64,000 bases of DNA from Doryteuthis pealeii (GCA_023376005.1 CM042148.1:73839146-73903145); one strand, 5' to 3'; counted from the first letter of the stretch, positions 18,786-31,183 are shown. Notes: a model not told the origin generated them from the letters alone. Made by a program: numbers and translations.

Positions 18786-19935
18786 TATTATTAATAATGG
18801 AGATTCGCTTCCGGTTTTTGTCTGTAACAAAAATTACGTCACTGCTTACGTCACAATTACCCAAAATCGTCATAACATAGAATTTAATACACTCAAAATT
18901 TGAACATGCAACATTAAACAGTCCTCATTGTTTTTTTAAAACAAGTTTTAATAAATACGAGTGACTGGTATTATATATCTATATATAGTTGTGTTTTATT
19001 AAAATTATAAATTTAAATTTACATTTCAAATTGAATTTTAGTTTTCCAATCTTAACGAATTTGATTTGATTTTACTTACTTTAGTAGTATCCAAAATCGC
19101 TAACACTTGATTTTTAACTCCCACCCTTCAGGCAATATGTTTCAAAAATGCTTTATTTTTTACATTTCTCTCCCGAGAGCTGCGTTTCCTATTTTGTACT
19201 AGCCTATTTTTATAAACAAATGTTAATTTTCTTATAAATCAAAGATATCCGGATTTTATAATATTTTCAGCGGAGACATTATATAATCAAAGGAATATTA
19301 TCATTCATAGTACTAGCCAAAATATGCACCATCCGGGCCCATAATAGTATTTAAGTTTTTAATACAATTAAATATACAATAATTTAATTAGAAAGACAAA
19401 TGAAATTAGATACAAATATAAAAAATTACACTTATTTTTACTTTATTTACTATTTTTGATTTCAATATAAAATTATTATAAATTCATAGGATTCCTTTTA
19501 ATACGTTGGAGAAATAAAACAATAATGATAATTTCATAAAACAATAATATTCAATAACAACCAAAATAATTTATTACTAAACATGGTTTTTGTTAAAAAC
19601 CGGTATGCAATATCAAATTATTCCACATCAATACTATATAAAACACTTATTTACTTTAATTAAGTTCATAACACAGCATCACATCAGATTCATAGTTAAA
19701 TACATTAATGATATCGTCTGTTTAGAGGCAAATCTTGTCTCACGCCCACGTTAAACCCTTAATAAGAAGACCTTATATAATAAATATGATCAAATTAAGT
19801 TTATAAATAGTGAATCTATTTAATAATCATATTTGGCAAATTGTATAAACGTAAATAAGCAAGGAGAGAGATGTGACGTTGGGTGGTTGACGTAGTTTCG
19901 GTTACAGAAATACATACAATCTCCATTATTAAGAG
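18786..19935. mobile_element. T1, non-autonomous TIR element
   Basis: The left end TTAATAATGGAGATT continues to TGTCTGTAAC and TACGTCAC. The right end is its inverted form (GACGTAGTTTCGGTTACAG to AATCTCCATTATTAA), giving imperfect TIRs of about 50 bp. The 1.15-kb interior is AT-rich and non-coding. Its right half (about 19290-19770) matches 24600-25030 inside T2, including CCGGTATGCAA and ACGTTGGAGAA. Superfamily unknown. Confidence 0.65.
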
Positions 19936-20318
19936 TATACTACAGTATTCACCCATCAATAAGTATAAACATCTTAAATGTTTCATAAAAAGCTTAAATT
20001 TCTTCTAAACCAAAGATACTAAGATTTTTATTATTTCTAGTCAAACATCTTATAATACCAGCAATCAAAATGAACATATAATTAGGCTCATTAATTTTAC
20101 AGGAGTATTTTTACAGGGTGTCGCAATGTGTACCACACAAAAGATAATTTCAAAGATACCTAATAATGTACTAATAACCCTCTAAAGAGGAAAAAAACAT
20201 GATCTAACACAAGATAATAATGAAAAAACAGATATAAATAGATTTGTATATCATATCGGCTAATTACGCCATAAAACGTCTACTCCCTCCAACGCAGCTA
20301 GAATGTGACATAAATTCA
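19936..20318. other. AT-rich sequence up to the gap
   Basis: No feature recognised. Confidence 0.35.
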
Positions 20319-20418
20319 NNNNNNNNNNNNNNNNNNNNNNNNNNNNNNNNNNNNNNNNNNNNNNNNNNNNNNNNNNNNNNNNNNNNNNNNNNNNNNNNNN
20401 NNNNNNNNNNNNNNNNNN
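20319..20418. other. Assembly gap, exactly 100 N
   Basis: A fixed-size run of N marks a scaffold join of unknown true length. Confidence 0.98.
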
Positions 20419-21010
20419 AAAAAGAGAGAAGATGGTACCGGTGAGAATCGGCGTAAAAATGAGAAAGAAGGTCTTCCGGTTTAGATTAAAAAGAGTTAGT
20501 TTAGTTAGTATTGGCCAAACCACGGAGAGAGCAAGTCGCGTTTAAAAGCGCGTTGCATACTCAGTCTGCTTGCTAGTCTGGATGGAGATTTTTGGAAATT
20601 GAAATATGATATAAATAAAATCGAAGTCCTGGGTTATCTATCAAAAAACTACCAATGACCCAGGGCCTCTGATTGAAGAGAAATCCTCAATAGAAGACCA
20701 GACATGAAGTCCCAAAATGGAAAGTTCCAGACCCTAGAAGAGAACACACAGCTACATAAGATACCAAAGACGATCAGAAGAAGAATAGAAGTAAGGAGAG
20801 TATACACATTAACATTCTCGTTACCATTTTAGACGTTTAGTTCTTCTGTTTAGTTCTTATTCAATATTGAGTTTGGGTTCAGTTAGTTAATCCTTGTAAT
20901 CCTAGTCCGTAGTGGTCCTTCAATTTATTTTCTGGGTGAACTGCAGATCAGACAAGAACCAAGACAATCCTGGCCATAGCACTGCTAAAATTAATTAGAG
21001 ACAAATGCAG
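20419..21010. other. Unassigned sequence
   Basis: Contains CAGAAGAAGAATAGAAG, also found at 53209-53226, which hints at a shared unnamed repeat. No gene. Confidence 0.35.
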
Positions 21011-21024
21011 ACTTGTTGTTACTC

Positions 21025-21340
21025 GAATCTGTTCTTGAGAATGTTTCATTCTCAAGAACAGATTCTGGTTTATGCATATACCATTTTGTTTTATGGTCAA
21101 AGTTTAATTTTTTGCATAATTCCCAGTTGATCATCTCCCTAACCCAGTCGTGCCTCGCTTTGTATTTCTGTTGTGCTAGTTTGCTACATTTACTTAATAC
21201 ATGGTTTACAGTCTCATCTCTATCACCGCACAGTCTACATTTACTATTTGTTGCGTCTTATCAATTTTTGCTTTGATATAATTTGTTCTTAAGGCATTAT
21301 TTTGTGCAGCAATTATTAGTGATTCAGTTTCTCTCTTGAT
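21025..21340 (-). pseudogene. RLE-type LINE fragment with CCHC knuckle, copy 5
   Basis: The minus strand encodes KCRLCGDRDETVNHVLSKC, a C-x2-C-x9-H-x4-C zinc knuckle, then SKLAQQKYKARHDWVREMI, NWELCKKLNF and KWYMHKPESVLENE. This knuckle lies between the RT and the endonuclease in R2/R4-type LINEs. The coding stretch 21056-21250 is largely open. At 21025-21067 a 20-bp hairpin (TCTGTTCTTGAGAATG and its complement) replaces the continuation into the endonuclease. Confidence 0.75.
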
Positions 21341-21380
21341 TATTATTATTATTATTATATTATTATTATTATTATTATAA
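21336..21380. repeat. (ATT)n array
   Basis: Trinucleotide array joining RLE-LINE copies 5 (minus) and 6 (plus). Confidence 0.95.
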
Positions 21381-21803
21381 AATTCTCTGGGACTTCGAGA
21401 TATAGACGGATCACCCTATCCCAGCCAGGAGACCAGACCTAGTGCTGATTAATAAAAAAAAAGATAACATGTCAACTGGTGGACTTTGCGGATCACCGGG
21501 TGAAGCTGAAGGAAAATGAAAAGATGGATAAATACCTGGACCTTGCTAGAGAATTGAAAAAGCTGTGGAACATGAGAGTGAAAGTGATACCAATTGTAGT
21601 TGGTGCACTTGGAAGGGTCCCAATAGGCTTGGAAAAAAGACTGGAGGATCTAGATATCAGAGGAAGAATTGAGACCATCCAGACTACTGCAATCGGCTAG
21701 AATACTCAGAAGAGTCCTGGAGACTTGAGGAGACTTGTTGTCACTCAGACTCCAGTGAAATACCATCAGATAATGCTGATGTGAAAAACTCAAAAGGGGT
21801 GAA
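21381..21803 (+). pseudogene. RLE-type LINE C-terminus, copy 6
   Basis: KILWDFEI, ITLSQPGDQT (frame-shifted TDHxIPARRPD), then in a 74-codon open frame VDFADHRVKLKENEKMDKYL, DLARELKKLWNMRVKVIPIV, VGALGRVP and GRIETIQTTA. The 'VP' of VDFAVPAD is lost by a short deletion. The 3' end has the hairpin CATCAGA/GCTGATG (about 21764-21781) and then the (AAT)n(AAG)n array. 5'-truncated at the preceding (ATT)n. Confidence 0.8.
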
Positions 21804-21841
<38 letters not shown>

Positions 21842-21902
21842 GAAGAAGAAGAAGAAGAAAGAAGAAGAAGAAGAAGAAGAAGAAGAAGAAGAAGAAGAAG
21901 AA
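21804..21902. repeat. (AAT)n(AAG)n array
   Basis: AAT units grade into AAG units between RLE-LINE copies 6 and 7. Confidence 0.95.
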
Positions 21903-22262
21903 AAAAGAACTTGTCAACTGGTGGATTTTGCAGTACCAGCAGATCACAGGGTGAAGCTAAAGGAAAATGAAAAAAATAGACAAATATCTGGACCTTGCCA
22001 GAGAACTAAAAAAGTTATGGAATATGAAAGTGAAAGTGATACCAATTGTGGTTGGTGCACTTGGAACAGTCCCAAAAGGATTGGAAAAGGGTCTGGAATG
22101 TTTGGAAATCAGAGGAAGGATTGAAACCATTCAGAACACTGCACTACTGCAATCTGCCAGAATACTCAGAAGAGTCCTGGAGACCTGAGGAGACTTGCTG
22201 TCACTCAGACACCAGTGAAAGACCATCAGCTAATACTGATGTGAAAACTCAAAAGGAGCAAA
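21903..22262 (+). pseudogene. RLE-type LINE C-terminus, copy 7
   Basis: Starts after the AAG array with RTCQLVDFAVPADHRVKLKE, shifts frame at a poly-A (KMKKIDKYLDLARELKKLW), then NMKVKVIPIVVGALGTVPKG, RGRIETIQNTALLQSARILR and RVLET with a stop at 22188. It has the cleanest copy of the region from KYLDLAREL to the stop. The 3' hairpin is CATCAG/CTGATG (about 22223-22240). T2 begins right at its end. Confidence 0.8.
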
Positions 22263-23499
22263 TCTTATTATAATGGAGATTGTGTGTTTTTCTGTCTGTA
22301 ACCGAAACTATATTCCTACTCAAGTCACAATTCCTTTAGTTATTGACATCACATTCTCAATGATTTTATTTTATTTTAACCTCAATTATTAATAAAATTG
22401 TCTTACATTTATTAATACTGTTAAGCATATCTACATACAAACAACATGCAATTATATTTTATATATACAACAAAAATAGCGGTTTACAGTGTGAACGGGA
22501 AGGCTAATTTGCATATTAATATTAAAAAATCGAATTTAATAAATATGTGCTTAGTATTATTGATTTCTAACTGTTTGGTTTTATTTAATGAATATAAGCA
22601 AAATCTCTTCAATGAATCTTAAATGAAATCCATTAACAAGTAAATAACTGTCATTTTATTCCTTTACTTCCTCTTATAACTAAATAACTTAATTAGAAAA
22701 AATAAAAAAGAAAGACGAGAGTGATGGAAGAGTAAGTTTCAGTTATTTTTTATTATACTCCTCTGTTTCAATCTTTTATTATACTCCCTCTGTTTCAAAT
22801 CTTTTATCTGTATTCTTATTTAGTTTCATTAGCCTTTCTAATTTAATACAAATATTTTATTACATTAAAACTTACATACTTGCACCCGGAGGGTGCATAT
22901 ATTTGCTAGTAATAATAATAATGAGAGTATTCAACAATTGTAGACATCACTGTCATGGAAATATATGATATTACTTAACCTTATACAAGATCTTGTAAAT
23001 TTGAATTAGAAAGTTAGATCAATTTGACCGAAACGTCTTACTAACGACAAAAGACAAACAGTAAGTAGAACTCTTGCAGTAGAAATTTTTTTTGTCCAAT
23101 GACCTTGTGCCTGACACGAAAGACTCTAAAATGATGACATCTCAACAGCGGACATTTTTCACTATTGATTTCATCTTTAGGTTGCTAAGTATTCTGGAAG
23201 TTAGGGGCTGCCGTGTAACCTTTTCATTACGATGCCCTACTGCTGCTAAAGGTCAGTTGAGCCGGCTGCCATCTCTCAAGTAACTGGTCACTGTCATTAA
23301 GTAGAAGAACGGAAGAATGGAAGAAAGAGAGAAAGGAAGCGAGAGCGGTGAGAAAATAAAGAATTAAATAAAGAAAATGGCGGACGGTGTTAAATTAACG
23401 AGGAAGAGAGATTGTTGATGTTTGCGTTCTGTTCAAGTCCCAATGGTGATAGGTGATCAATCATTGAGTACATATATGGTTAAGATGTGTGTAGGCAGG

Positions 23500-23607
23500 C
23501 AATGGTGGTGGTGGTGGTAGTAGTAGTGGTTGTGTTAACCGAGGGATAGATATAGGTAAAAGGGGTGGGTTTGAAAAGGACAAGAAAGAACACAAAGTAA
23601 GACAGAC

Positions 23608-23665
<58 letters not shown>

Positions 23666-24130
23666 GTAGAGAGAGCGTGAGAAAGAAGGATAAAAATTAG
23701 TGCGGTAAAAATAAGTGTAATCGAACGAGTGAGTAAACAAAGGGGAAGAGGGGGGAGTGAAATGAATGAAAGGGAAAATAAAGCTAATATAAAGAAAGAG
23801 GTAGAAAAAGATAGACCGGTAAAGAAAATTATAGACTGATGATGATGATGATGATTGATGATGGTAGTGGTTGTGGTAACCGAGGGATAGACATAGGTAA
23901 AAGGAGTGGTTTTGCAAGGACGAGAAAGCAGAGAGAGAGAGAGAGGGGGGAGAGAGAAAGAGAGAAGGATAAGAGAGTGTTAAAGATAAGTGTATTCGAA
24001 AGAGTAAAGTAACAGAGAGGAAGAAGGGGAGAGTAATGAAAGGAAGGGAGATCTAATGACGATGAAGGGAAGGAATGATGATGAATGATGATGATGATGA
24101 TAGTAGTGGTTGTGGTAACCGAGGGATACT
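23500..24130. repeat. Degenerate tandem repeat, 2.1 units
   Basis: Units start at GTGGTTGTG(G)TAACCGAGGG (23527, 23868 and 24108). Each continues with ATAGAxATAGGTAAAAGG, a GA run and GATAAGTGTAxTCGAA. The units are about 340 and 240 bp, differing mainly in the GA run. Confidence 0.75.
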
Positions 24131-24197
24131 TCACTTGTTGTAAACTAACAAAGGTTACTAAATGAGAACTAACCAAAACGCGCCTCTCAATTTTAAT

Positions 24198-24322
<125 letters not shown>

Positions 24323-24610
24323 TTTTCTTTCTTTCCTGCTGTTCATCTTTTCATTATGTTAGATTGAAACAGATTAGCGGTATCCTTTCCGTGCACTCAC
24401 CCCTCGCTCTATCTTTCCCCACTTTCTTTCTTTCTTTCTTCCTGATTATATTTTACCTGTGTAACATGTTCCTTCTCTTCCCTTTTTTTCTTTGTAATAA
24501 AAACCCAAATGGTCCGTTTAGCTGAGGTGACGACACTTTCATCTTAAACGATTTGGAGGGGTCTCATTTTTAACCAGAGGGTGTTGCTATATGATAACGT
24601 TCGTATTTTG
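24323..24610 (+). repeat. R6 repeat, right part
   Basis: Follows 4080-4420 through TTTTCATTATGxT, GTGTAACATGTTCC, AATGGTCCGTTTAGCTGAGG and TGACGACAC, with the CTCATTTTTAACCAGAGG end. Confidence 0.65.
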
Positions 24611-25040
24611 TAGAAACACCTGTATTACTATATAGACTTGCAAGTAAAATGCACCTTCTGGGCACAAGTATTTAGGTTTTAATATAGGTAAATAGTATAT
24701 TGATTTAGAAAGACTAATGAAAGTAAATACGAACACAAAAAAGGTTACACTTATTTGTACTTTATTCTAATTGATTTCAATATAAAATTATACATAGGAT
24801 CCCTTACGTTGGAGAATAAAACAATAATATTAGATATTAATAACACCAAATAATTATTTACTAATCAGGGTATTGATAAAACCGGTATGCAAATTATTCA
24901 CACCATATACTATGTAAACACTTATTTCTTAATGATATATGTAATACACATCGCAGGATATTAAAAGCATTAATAATACGAGATGTTTTGAGGCAAATCT
25001 ACCTCAGCTAGACCTTAATAGAGACATTTTAATAAATAAG

Positions 25041-25293
25041 TAAAGTAAAGTCGCCGGGGTGGCCTAAAGTCGGTATCAGCCGAACAGCGAGGGAGTCTAT
25101 CCTCTTTTTACTAGCGCTAGACCAAGGAGATTGTTTGGGCGTCTAAGACGGAGTGCCACTCCTACCATCAGTTCCTCACTTTACTGCACATATCCATGTG
25201 TTACTCATACGCTGAGTTGGCAAGGGCCGTAATCGAACCAGGAACCTTGAGGTTCCCAGCCGAAAACTCTACCGACTGAGCTAAGCCGGCCCT
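25041..25293 (-). mobile_element. SINE-A with 14-bp TSD
   Basis: Full-length minus-strand copy, head at GGGCCGGCTTAGCTCAGTCG (reverse side, 25293 downward). TTTTAATAAATAAG flanks it at 25027-25040 and 25294-25307, a perfect TSD of 14 bp, which proves retroposition. Tail TTTACTTTACTT adjoins the left TSD. Confidence 0.92.
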
Positions 25294-25328
25294 TTTTAAT
25301 AAATAAGATGCTAATTAAGATTTAATAA

Positions 25329-25571
25329 GTCGATGGACGGCCTAAAGTCGGTATCAGCCAGTCAGCGAGGGAGTCTATCCCCTTTTCAATAGCGCTAGAC
25401 CAAGGAGATTGTTTTAGCATCTGAGTTGGAGTGCCACACCTACCATCAGCTCCTTACTTTACCGCACAGATCCCTGTGCTACTCATACGCTGAAGTGGCG
25501 AGGACCGGTATCGAACTAGGAACCTTGTGGTTTCTAGCCGAACGCTCTACCGACTGAGCTAACCCGGCCCC
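25329..25571 (-). mobile_element. SINE-A, full length
   Basis: Only 22 bp beyond the previous SINE's right TSD and in the same orientation. GGGGCCGGGTTAGCTCAGTC head at the right end, common body, no clear TSD. Confidence 0.88.
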
Positions 25572-25691
25572 TGCTACTGACTATTTAATAACCATTGAGA
25601 ATATAACGTAAATAACTACGGAATTTGTGACGCAGATTCAGTTACAGACAAACAAACAAAGAGACATACAATTTCCATTATAATAAGATTT

Positions 25692-26175
25692 ATCTTATTT
25701 CTAGATGAGGATTGACCCAAGTCGTATGAAACCCCTGATCTCAAAAGAGTAACGAGATATTGTAAAGCAATTGATGGCAAGATAATGTCGGAAATTGCGA
25801 AAAGGTTAAACAAAAGAGACCAATCAAAAACATTGGCAAGGTTAGAACAAGAAAACAAAAATTGACTTTAACAATGTCACAAAAAGAGAGAGATCTGAGA
25901 AAAGGGTAATAAGCAAGAAAAGTAGATTGACCAGCAAGTCAATATTTGAAGAGGTTGGTGTTGCCAATATAAACAGAGAATATACACAGAATATTTGGAA
26001 GATTGGCTAAAATGCGAAAGCAACGAAAAGACTAATTCTAAGTAAATCTTACAAAGGGTAACTCGTAAGTTGGACGAAGGAGTACATGAAAACTGATTTC
26101 TCAACAGCTATATCTAAGCGGCCTAATGGCTGCGCGATAATTTTGGTCCTGCGTGAAAATAGTCAACCAGCACAA
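25692..26175. other. Unassigned sequence
   Basis: Purine-rich; short minus-strand frames (25616-25858 and 25877-26104) have no recognisable domain. Confidence 0.35.
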
Positions 26176-26181
26176 CTGATA

Positions 26182-26760
26182 AGACACCGGGTTTGTTAAA
26201 GGCGTATCAACCCTTGTGGGCTATTTAATGCCAAATATATATGGGTGTTACGATTTTAATGCCAAATATATATGGGTGTTACGATTTTTGTGGCCATCCT
26301 ATAGTCTTCAAGCAATAGCGCTGTCCAGCGGAGATCCTTTGTGTTAAGCAGAGAGCGATCCTTAGTAAAGAATCCTTTGGTTGTTCCTTAGTGCTCCTCA
26401 GTCTTGCAGGTCCTTCGTCAATGATTGCAAATGAACATCTCTCAGTATAACCCTTTAGGCTTCAAGCAAGAGTGCTTGTCCAGCAGATATCCTTTGTGTT
26501 AAGCAGAGCGCGATCCTTAGTAAAGAATTCTTTTGTTTGTTCCTTGGTGCTTCTCAGTCTTGCAGTCCTTCGTCAATGATTGCAAATGGAAAACTTCAAT
26601 ATCAGCGATTAAATAGTTAACCCACCACGTATTCGGGCTTGTTGATTAGCTGAGATTTAAACCACGTAACCTCGCTTAGTCTATAAATTTAAGCTGTGTA
26701 TTGCGGCACGGCTTATATCCACCAAATAATCCAACAGTGGGCTATTTAATACCAAATATA
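26182..26760 (+). mobile_element. R5 LTR-like repeat with internal duplication
   Basis: The left end TGTTACGATTTTTGTGGCC (26267-26300 region) and right end AATAATCCAACA (to 26735) give TG...CA. The right part has GTCTATAAATTTAAG, a TATA-like element at the place expected for an LTR promoter. The central 150-bp block (TTCAAGCAAxAG to GATTGCAAATG) is present twice, at about 26305-26430 and 26458-26590. A 31-bp direct repeat (AATGCCAAATATATATGGG...) precedes it at 26229-26290. Both flanks carry GGGCTATTTAATxCCAAATA. Confidence 0.5.
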
Positions 26761-26935
26761 TTAATAAGTACTGGTGTTTAACATGACTCCCAGTGGCGAA
26801 TGGGTTTAGTAAATACCTACATGGGGTGGATAAATTAACATTTCTCCGAAGGACATTTCACTAAAAGGAATTTGATCAAAGGAGATTTTACTGACGAGTA
26901 ATTGGCCGAACTGATATTTCACCGAATGGACAAAA

Positions 26936-27313
26936 AGAGGTTAAAGTTTGAATTGTAAACACTCAACGGGTGCCAACCATTCACCGACCAATAACCCCTG
27001 AACTATATTTAAAAATAAAAACGGAAGTCCCAGATTTTCTGGGCCTTCGTCGGAGGCAGACGTACGTTTCTCGGGGTTCCACGGGGACGTGTCTAGGCTA
27101 GCAACGAACAGCGCGCAAGAACGGGATTTACGATAGAACAGCTTGACCTAACCCTCTCTCTATCCTTCTCTCTGAAAAAGAACCCACAAGCATAGAAAGA
27201 AATAAACAACCCATTTTCGACTATACGACTTTCGTATATTGTTTCTCTGAGCTAATAACGGCTACTACTACTAACGACCACAACTACAACTCGAATTTGG
27301 TCTCTACGCAATA
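26936..27313 (+). mobile_element. LTR copy, 5'-truncated
   Basis: Plus-strand copy of the 4598-5187 LTR. It starts inside at AAAGTTTGAATTGTAAACAC and ends CTACGCAATA. It lies 124 bp from, and inverted to, the next copy. Confidence 0.65.
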
Positions 27314-27437
27314 TCATTCTAATTTCTAAAAGATAAATATAAAACCATAAACATTTTAGAATAACTTTTACACAATGACATGAAACCAGCGCTATATTTT
27401 TTGTTTATATTCTACTATCCTATCTTGGCAAGTCTTG

Positions 27438-27985
27438 TGTTGCATAGGGCCTAATTCGAGTTGTTGTAGTAGTCGTTAGTAGTAGTAGTCGCCGTTAGTT
27501 TAGAAACAACACACGCAAGTCATATAGTCACAACGGGGTTGTTTATTTATTTCTAGGTTCGTGGGTTCTTTTTCAGAGAAAAGGAAAGAAAGAGGGGGTA
27601 AGGTCAAATCATTCTATCGTAAATCATGTTCGGTACTACTATGCGAAACACATCACAGGGGAAACCGGGAAGCCCCGTCTGTCCCTTACGAATGGCCAGC
27701 CGAAAAAAAAATACCGATTTTTCTCTTCTTCCATTTGTCGTCCTGAGGGTGGGAGGGTCATATCCACTTCAGCTCTTCCACAGAAACTAAGACTTCCGGT
27801 TTCATTTTTTACTTTATTTCCGGAGTCATTGGCCAGTCTATGGCTGGCACCCCGTTAAGTGTTTACCGTTCCAAACTTTAACCTCTCTTTGTTCTTATTT
27901 CTTTTTCTTCTCTTTCTCCAGAAATCCAATTACTGTTTTCTTTTCAGTCCCCAAATTCCCTATAGACCATAATAATTACGCTACA
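27438..27985 (-). mobile_element. Solo LTR
   Basis: TGTTGCATAGGG at the left and ATTACGCTACA at the right give TG...CA ends (minus-strand sense). Same internal order as 4598-5187. Flanks TCTTG and GCTGT do not match, so no TSD is left. Confidence 0.65.
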
Positions 27986-28203
27986 GCTGTTTTTTATATG
28001 TATGATTTTTAAGCGATTAGTTTGTATACAAATATTTTTTGTTTGCTTTGGTCTTATACACTTTAAAAAATAATTTTATTAACAACATCTGTATTAATAA
28101 ATTAGCAGAATTAACAAACACGTTTAGCAAATGCCGTCTAAGACCAATAATATAAAAGAAAAAGGTTGGGTGTCTGTCTTAAGAATGATTTGATGAATAC
28201 AGT

Positions 28204-28400
28204 CGAAATTATCATATAGGTGCAAGAGCTTGACATGATTGATCGGTTGAGGTTTCCCCGAACGCCCATCTAGCTCATGTAAGGACCAAAGTGGAGTGTT
28301 GCATCTCACGGAACCACTTAGCCACCACAATCATGTTTTCAGGCATTACGGATCACCACCTAGGGCCAACAGGTGACCCAATTTAGGAGGGGGTCTTAAA
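28204..28400 (-). repeat. R1 fragment
   Basis: Matches the 5' third of R1 (GGACCAAAGTGGAGTGTTGC, GGATCACCACC). Truncated at both ends. Confidence 0.6.
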
Positions 28401-28515
28401 CCGCTGCCGACTTCCTAACGTTTGAGGTGAGTTGTGTTTTTGTGTGTTCCGACAATTAACCTTCACCGACATAGCAGTCACCGGGAACTACACAACAATA
28501 CACACATGCACTCCC

Positions 28516-28516
28516 A

Positions 28517-28567
<51 letters not shown>

Positions 28568-28705
28568 GTTTGGTATATTCATAAGAAAAGAGTACTCAAT
28601 ACCATTGATTGAGCGCATATATCTTTGCATTTGTTTTGAAAAATCGCATTAGTAAGAAAGTTACCAAACGTCATTGACATTATGTCTTTGCTATCCTAAA
28701 GTAGA

Positions 28706-28762
<57 letters not shown>
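28516..28762. repeat. Two (CA)n(TA)n microsatellites
   Basis: CA then TA at 28516-28567 and again at 28708-28762, with 140 bp between. Confidence 0.95.
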
Positions 28763-29480
28763 CTAGTAAAACCTACACATTTGGGTCGCACATTGCGCAT
28801 GCATCGTGATCATAAAAGAAGTGCGTTTGCAAAGAAAATTAATTTTAAAAAGAAATAGGGCCGGATAATTTTTTTAAAATCATTTTGTTAGATTTCTAAG
28901 AAAGGAAAAGTTTGACCAAATTTAAATTTAAATGGGCCTGATTCTTGAAATTCTATTAACAGCTATGGTGCTGAGAAGTTAAGTTGTGGGTATTACTGAA
29001 AATTTTCTTTTTCATATCAAAAATATTCCCTCTCAAAGAAAACTGTAGCAACAAAAGTTTTAAAAATAAAGTAAAATGTTTTTTATACTTATTCGGTAAT
29101 TAAATTAACAAGGAATAAAAATTAAAAAAACACTATTGACAATTTTTATCATGACAGAAGTGAAAGCGAAACAGTGGAGTCGGGAATTATTATTAGTTAA
29201 AGTGTGTGGTAATAAGAGATTTCTCCTGACTGCTGATTTTGTTGGTGGTGTCAGAGAGTGGCTTATTCTCGCTCATTGCTCTCATAGATATACTAAGAAT
29301 TCAATACTGAGAGGAATGAAATATATAGAGGAAGTGGAAATTGATAGATACAAAGAACAGTCAGGGATGGGTTGCTTTGTGAGTTAATTTCAAATTACTG
29401 CTAATTAAAACGATGAAAATTAATTATTTTTCAAACATAATTCAATCCTGCAAGTAAGGAATATTTTAGTATTTAATTTT
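28763..29480. other. AT-rich unique sequence
   Basis: An 83-codon frame at 29136-29387 (plus) has ordinary amino-acid composition but no motif I know and no support for splicing. Not called as a gene. Confidence 0.35.
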
Positions 29481-29809
29481 AGTCATTAACTAAACAGGGT
29501 AAAAAGCCTTTGGGAACCAAACATTGATCTGCTCAGCGTTAGTATAATAATAGAAGATAGACTGTTTGTGTGGCTATTGAACTCGCTATTCTGTAGCAAT
29601 GGATCTGGGCGATATCTTGCTAACCAGTACAACACGGTGGGACGCCCTGAAAAATGCAACAAGGTTTTTTTTTTCTTCCGATAAAGCAACATGTCAAGTG
29701 GTCAGATTGACAAGGAAGATAACCCACTTGCAACATTTCCAATTCCAAAAGTGCCTCTTTAAGCTCGGCGCTTTTTCCACTCGCCCAATACAAGTTCTCC
29801 CTTCTTGAT

Positions 29810-30193
29810 TTATTCGAGAATAATCCGGACAATTTCTAAAATGCGTTGCCTCCGGATATTTTTAGCACAGACATACGATGCGGTGGGTGTGTGTGTGGGG
29901 GGGGGGGGGTTGAGAAAACGAGATTGCTGATAATATTTCAAATCACGCCGAGGGCGATATTCAAATGAGATTTTCAAATTGTGGTGGGATCTCGACGTTT
30001 GTGCGATTGATGTAAGATTGTTATCGATTGTAAGGGCTTCATTTATTCGCAGCGAAAATTGACCCATTTCCTCTTGGTCCCGCACAATCGACAGAGGGGA
30101 TTGTAGATGTGGGTTGTGGAAGAAATCGTGGGGTATGGCATTGTCATTATGCTTGACTGATTGATAGATTCGTTGATTTAAAAGGCACGTCAA
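29810..30193 (-). other. 127-codon open frame of uncertain status
   Basis: The longest frame outside low-complexity DNA. It has no signal peptide, membrane segment or known motif; a PPPPTHTPT run comes from the (TG)n/(G)n tract at 29885-29908. Its first codons overlap an R1-tail-like sequence (AAAGGCACGTCAACCC). Most likely chance. Confidence 0.15.
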
Positions 30194-30239
30194 CCCTTCT
30201 GGTGTTATCTTAACGCTGGAGATAAGGGAATTGCGTACA

Positions 30240-30460
30240 GTGCATGTTTATGGATATTTTTGATATTTCGGACTGTTGTCCTTATCTTTATTGTGCCATG
30301 TATAAAATCAAAGTTTAGGCCACTGTAACATCGATCTAGTAGCGCTAACGTTATTTTAGCTCCGAAACCACGTTTTAATTCAAGGGTATCATCTTAAACA
30401 AGCCCGAGGAAAATAATTCAATTATATCTTTCAAATTCTCCTACGCATTTTCTGCTACAA
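30240..30460. repeat. Foldback-family single arm
   Basis: GATATTTCGGACTGTTGTCC at 30260-30279 is the minus-strand form of GAUGAGGAC-AACA-GUCCGAAAUAUC seen at 37958-37999. The second block, with CGATGTTAC (minus), also matches P9. Only one arm is present. Confidence 0.5.
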
Positions 30461-30696
30461 TTCAATTCTTTTTTTTTTTAATTGTCCTGATTGTAGATAC
30501 ATATTTAATATAATTATAGATATATATTTGATATACATTTAATAATTGCAATATGTTAAACGTCGACAATTAGCTTTTAAATATTAATAAATCATCTTCA
30601 CGTCTCTTATTTTTCAGATTTATTCATTACTTTTTCCAGATATTGTCGGATTCATTTCCAATTCTTTCTAATGTACAAAAATGTAAATAAACTTAC

Positions 30697-30702
<6 letters not shown>

Positions 30703-30755
<53 letters not shown>

Positions 30756-30832
30756 AGTCTAATTTCCCATGTATATATTATGTGTATATATAAGTGTTAT
30801 ATATATATATATATACATATATGTCTATAGTA

Positions 30833-30880
<48 letters not shown>

Positions 30881-30930
30881 TATATGTCTATAATATATAT
30901 ATAATATATATATATATAATATTTGGATTC
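30703..30930. repeat. (TA)n tracts with internal duplication
   Basis: Several TA runs; TATATATGTCTATA occurs twice (30820 and 30883). Confidence 0.9.
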
Positions 30931-31105
30931 AGCGGGAAGAATGGGTAAAATGTGAAATAAAAGAGAAATTGAGTTGGATGTTATGTGCTAAATTCCATTT
31001 TTTTCATCGAATATTTCGAGAGAATGACCTCCCTTTTTCAATGATCTTTTAAACTGGTTGACTACTCGTTGGCGTTCTAAATTCCAAAATATATTTCATA
31101 GGCAA

Positions 31106-31121
31106 CACACACACACACACA

Positions 31122-31183
<62 letters not shown>

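Noticed and set aside
28184..28215. Hammerhead core UUGAUGA...GAAA on the plus strand
   Set aside because: C3 is changed, stem II does not pair and no stem I or III is visible; likely chance beside R1.
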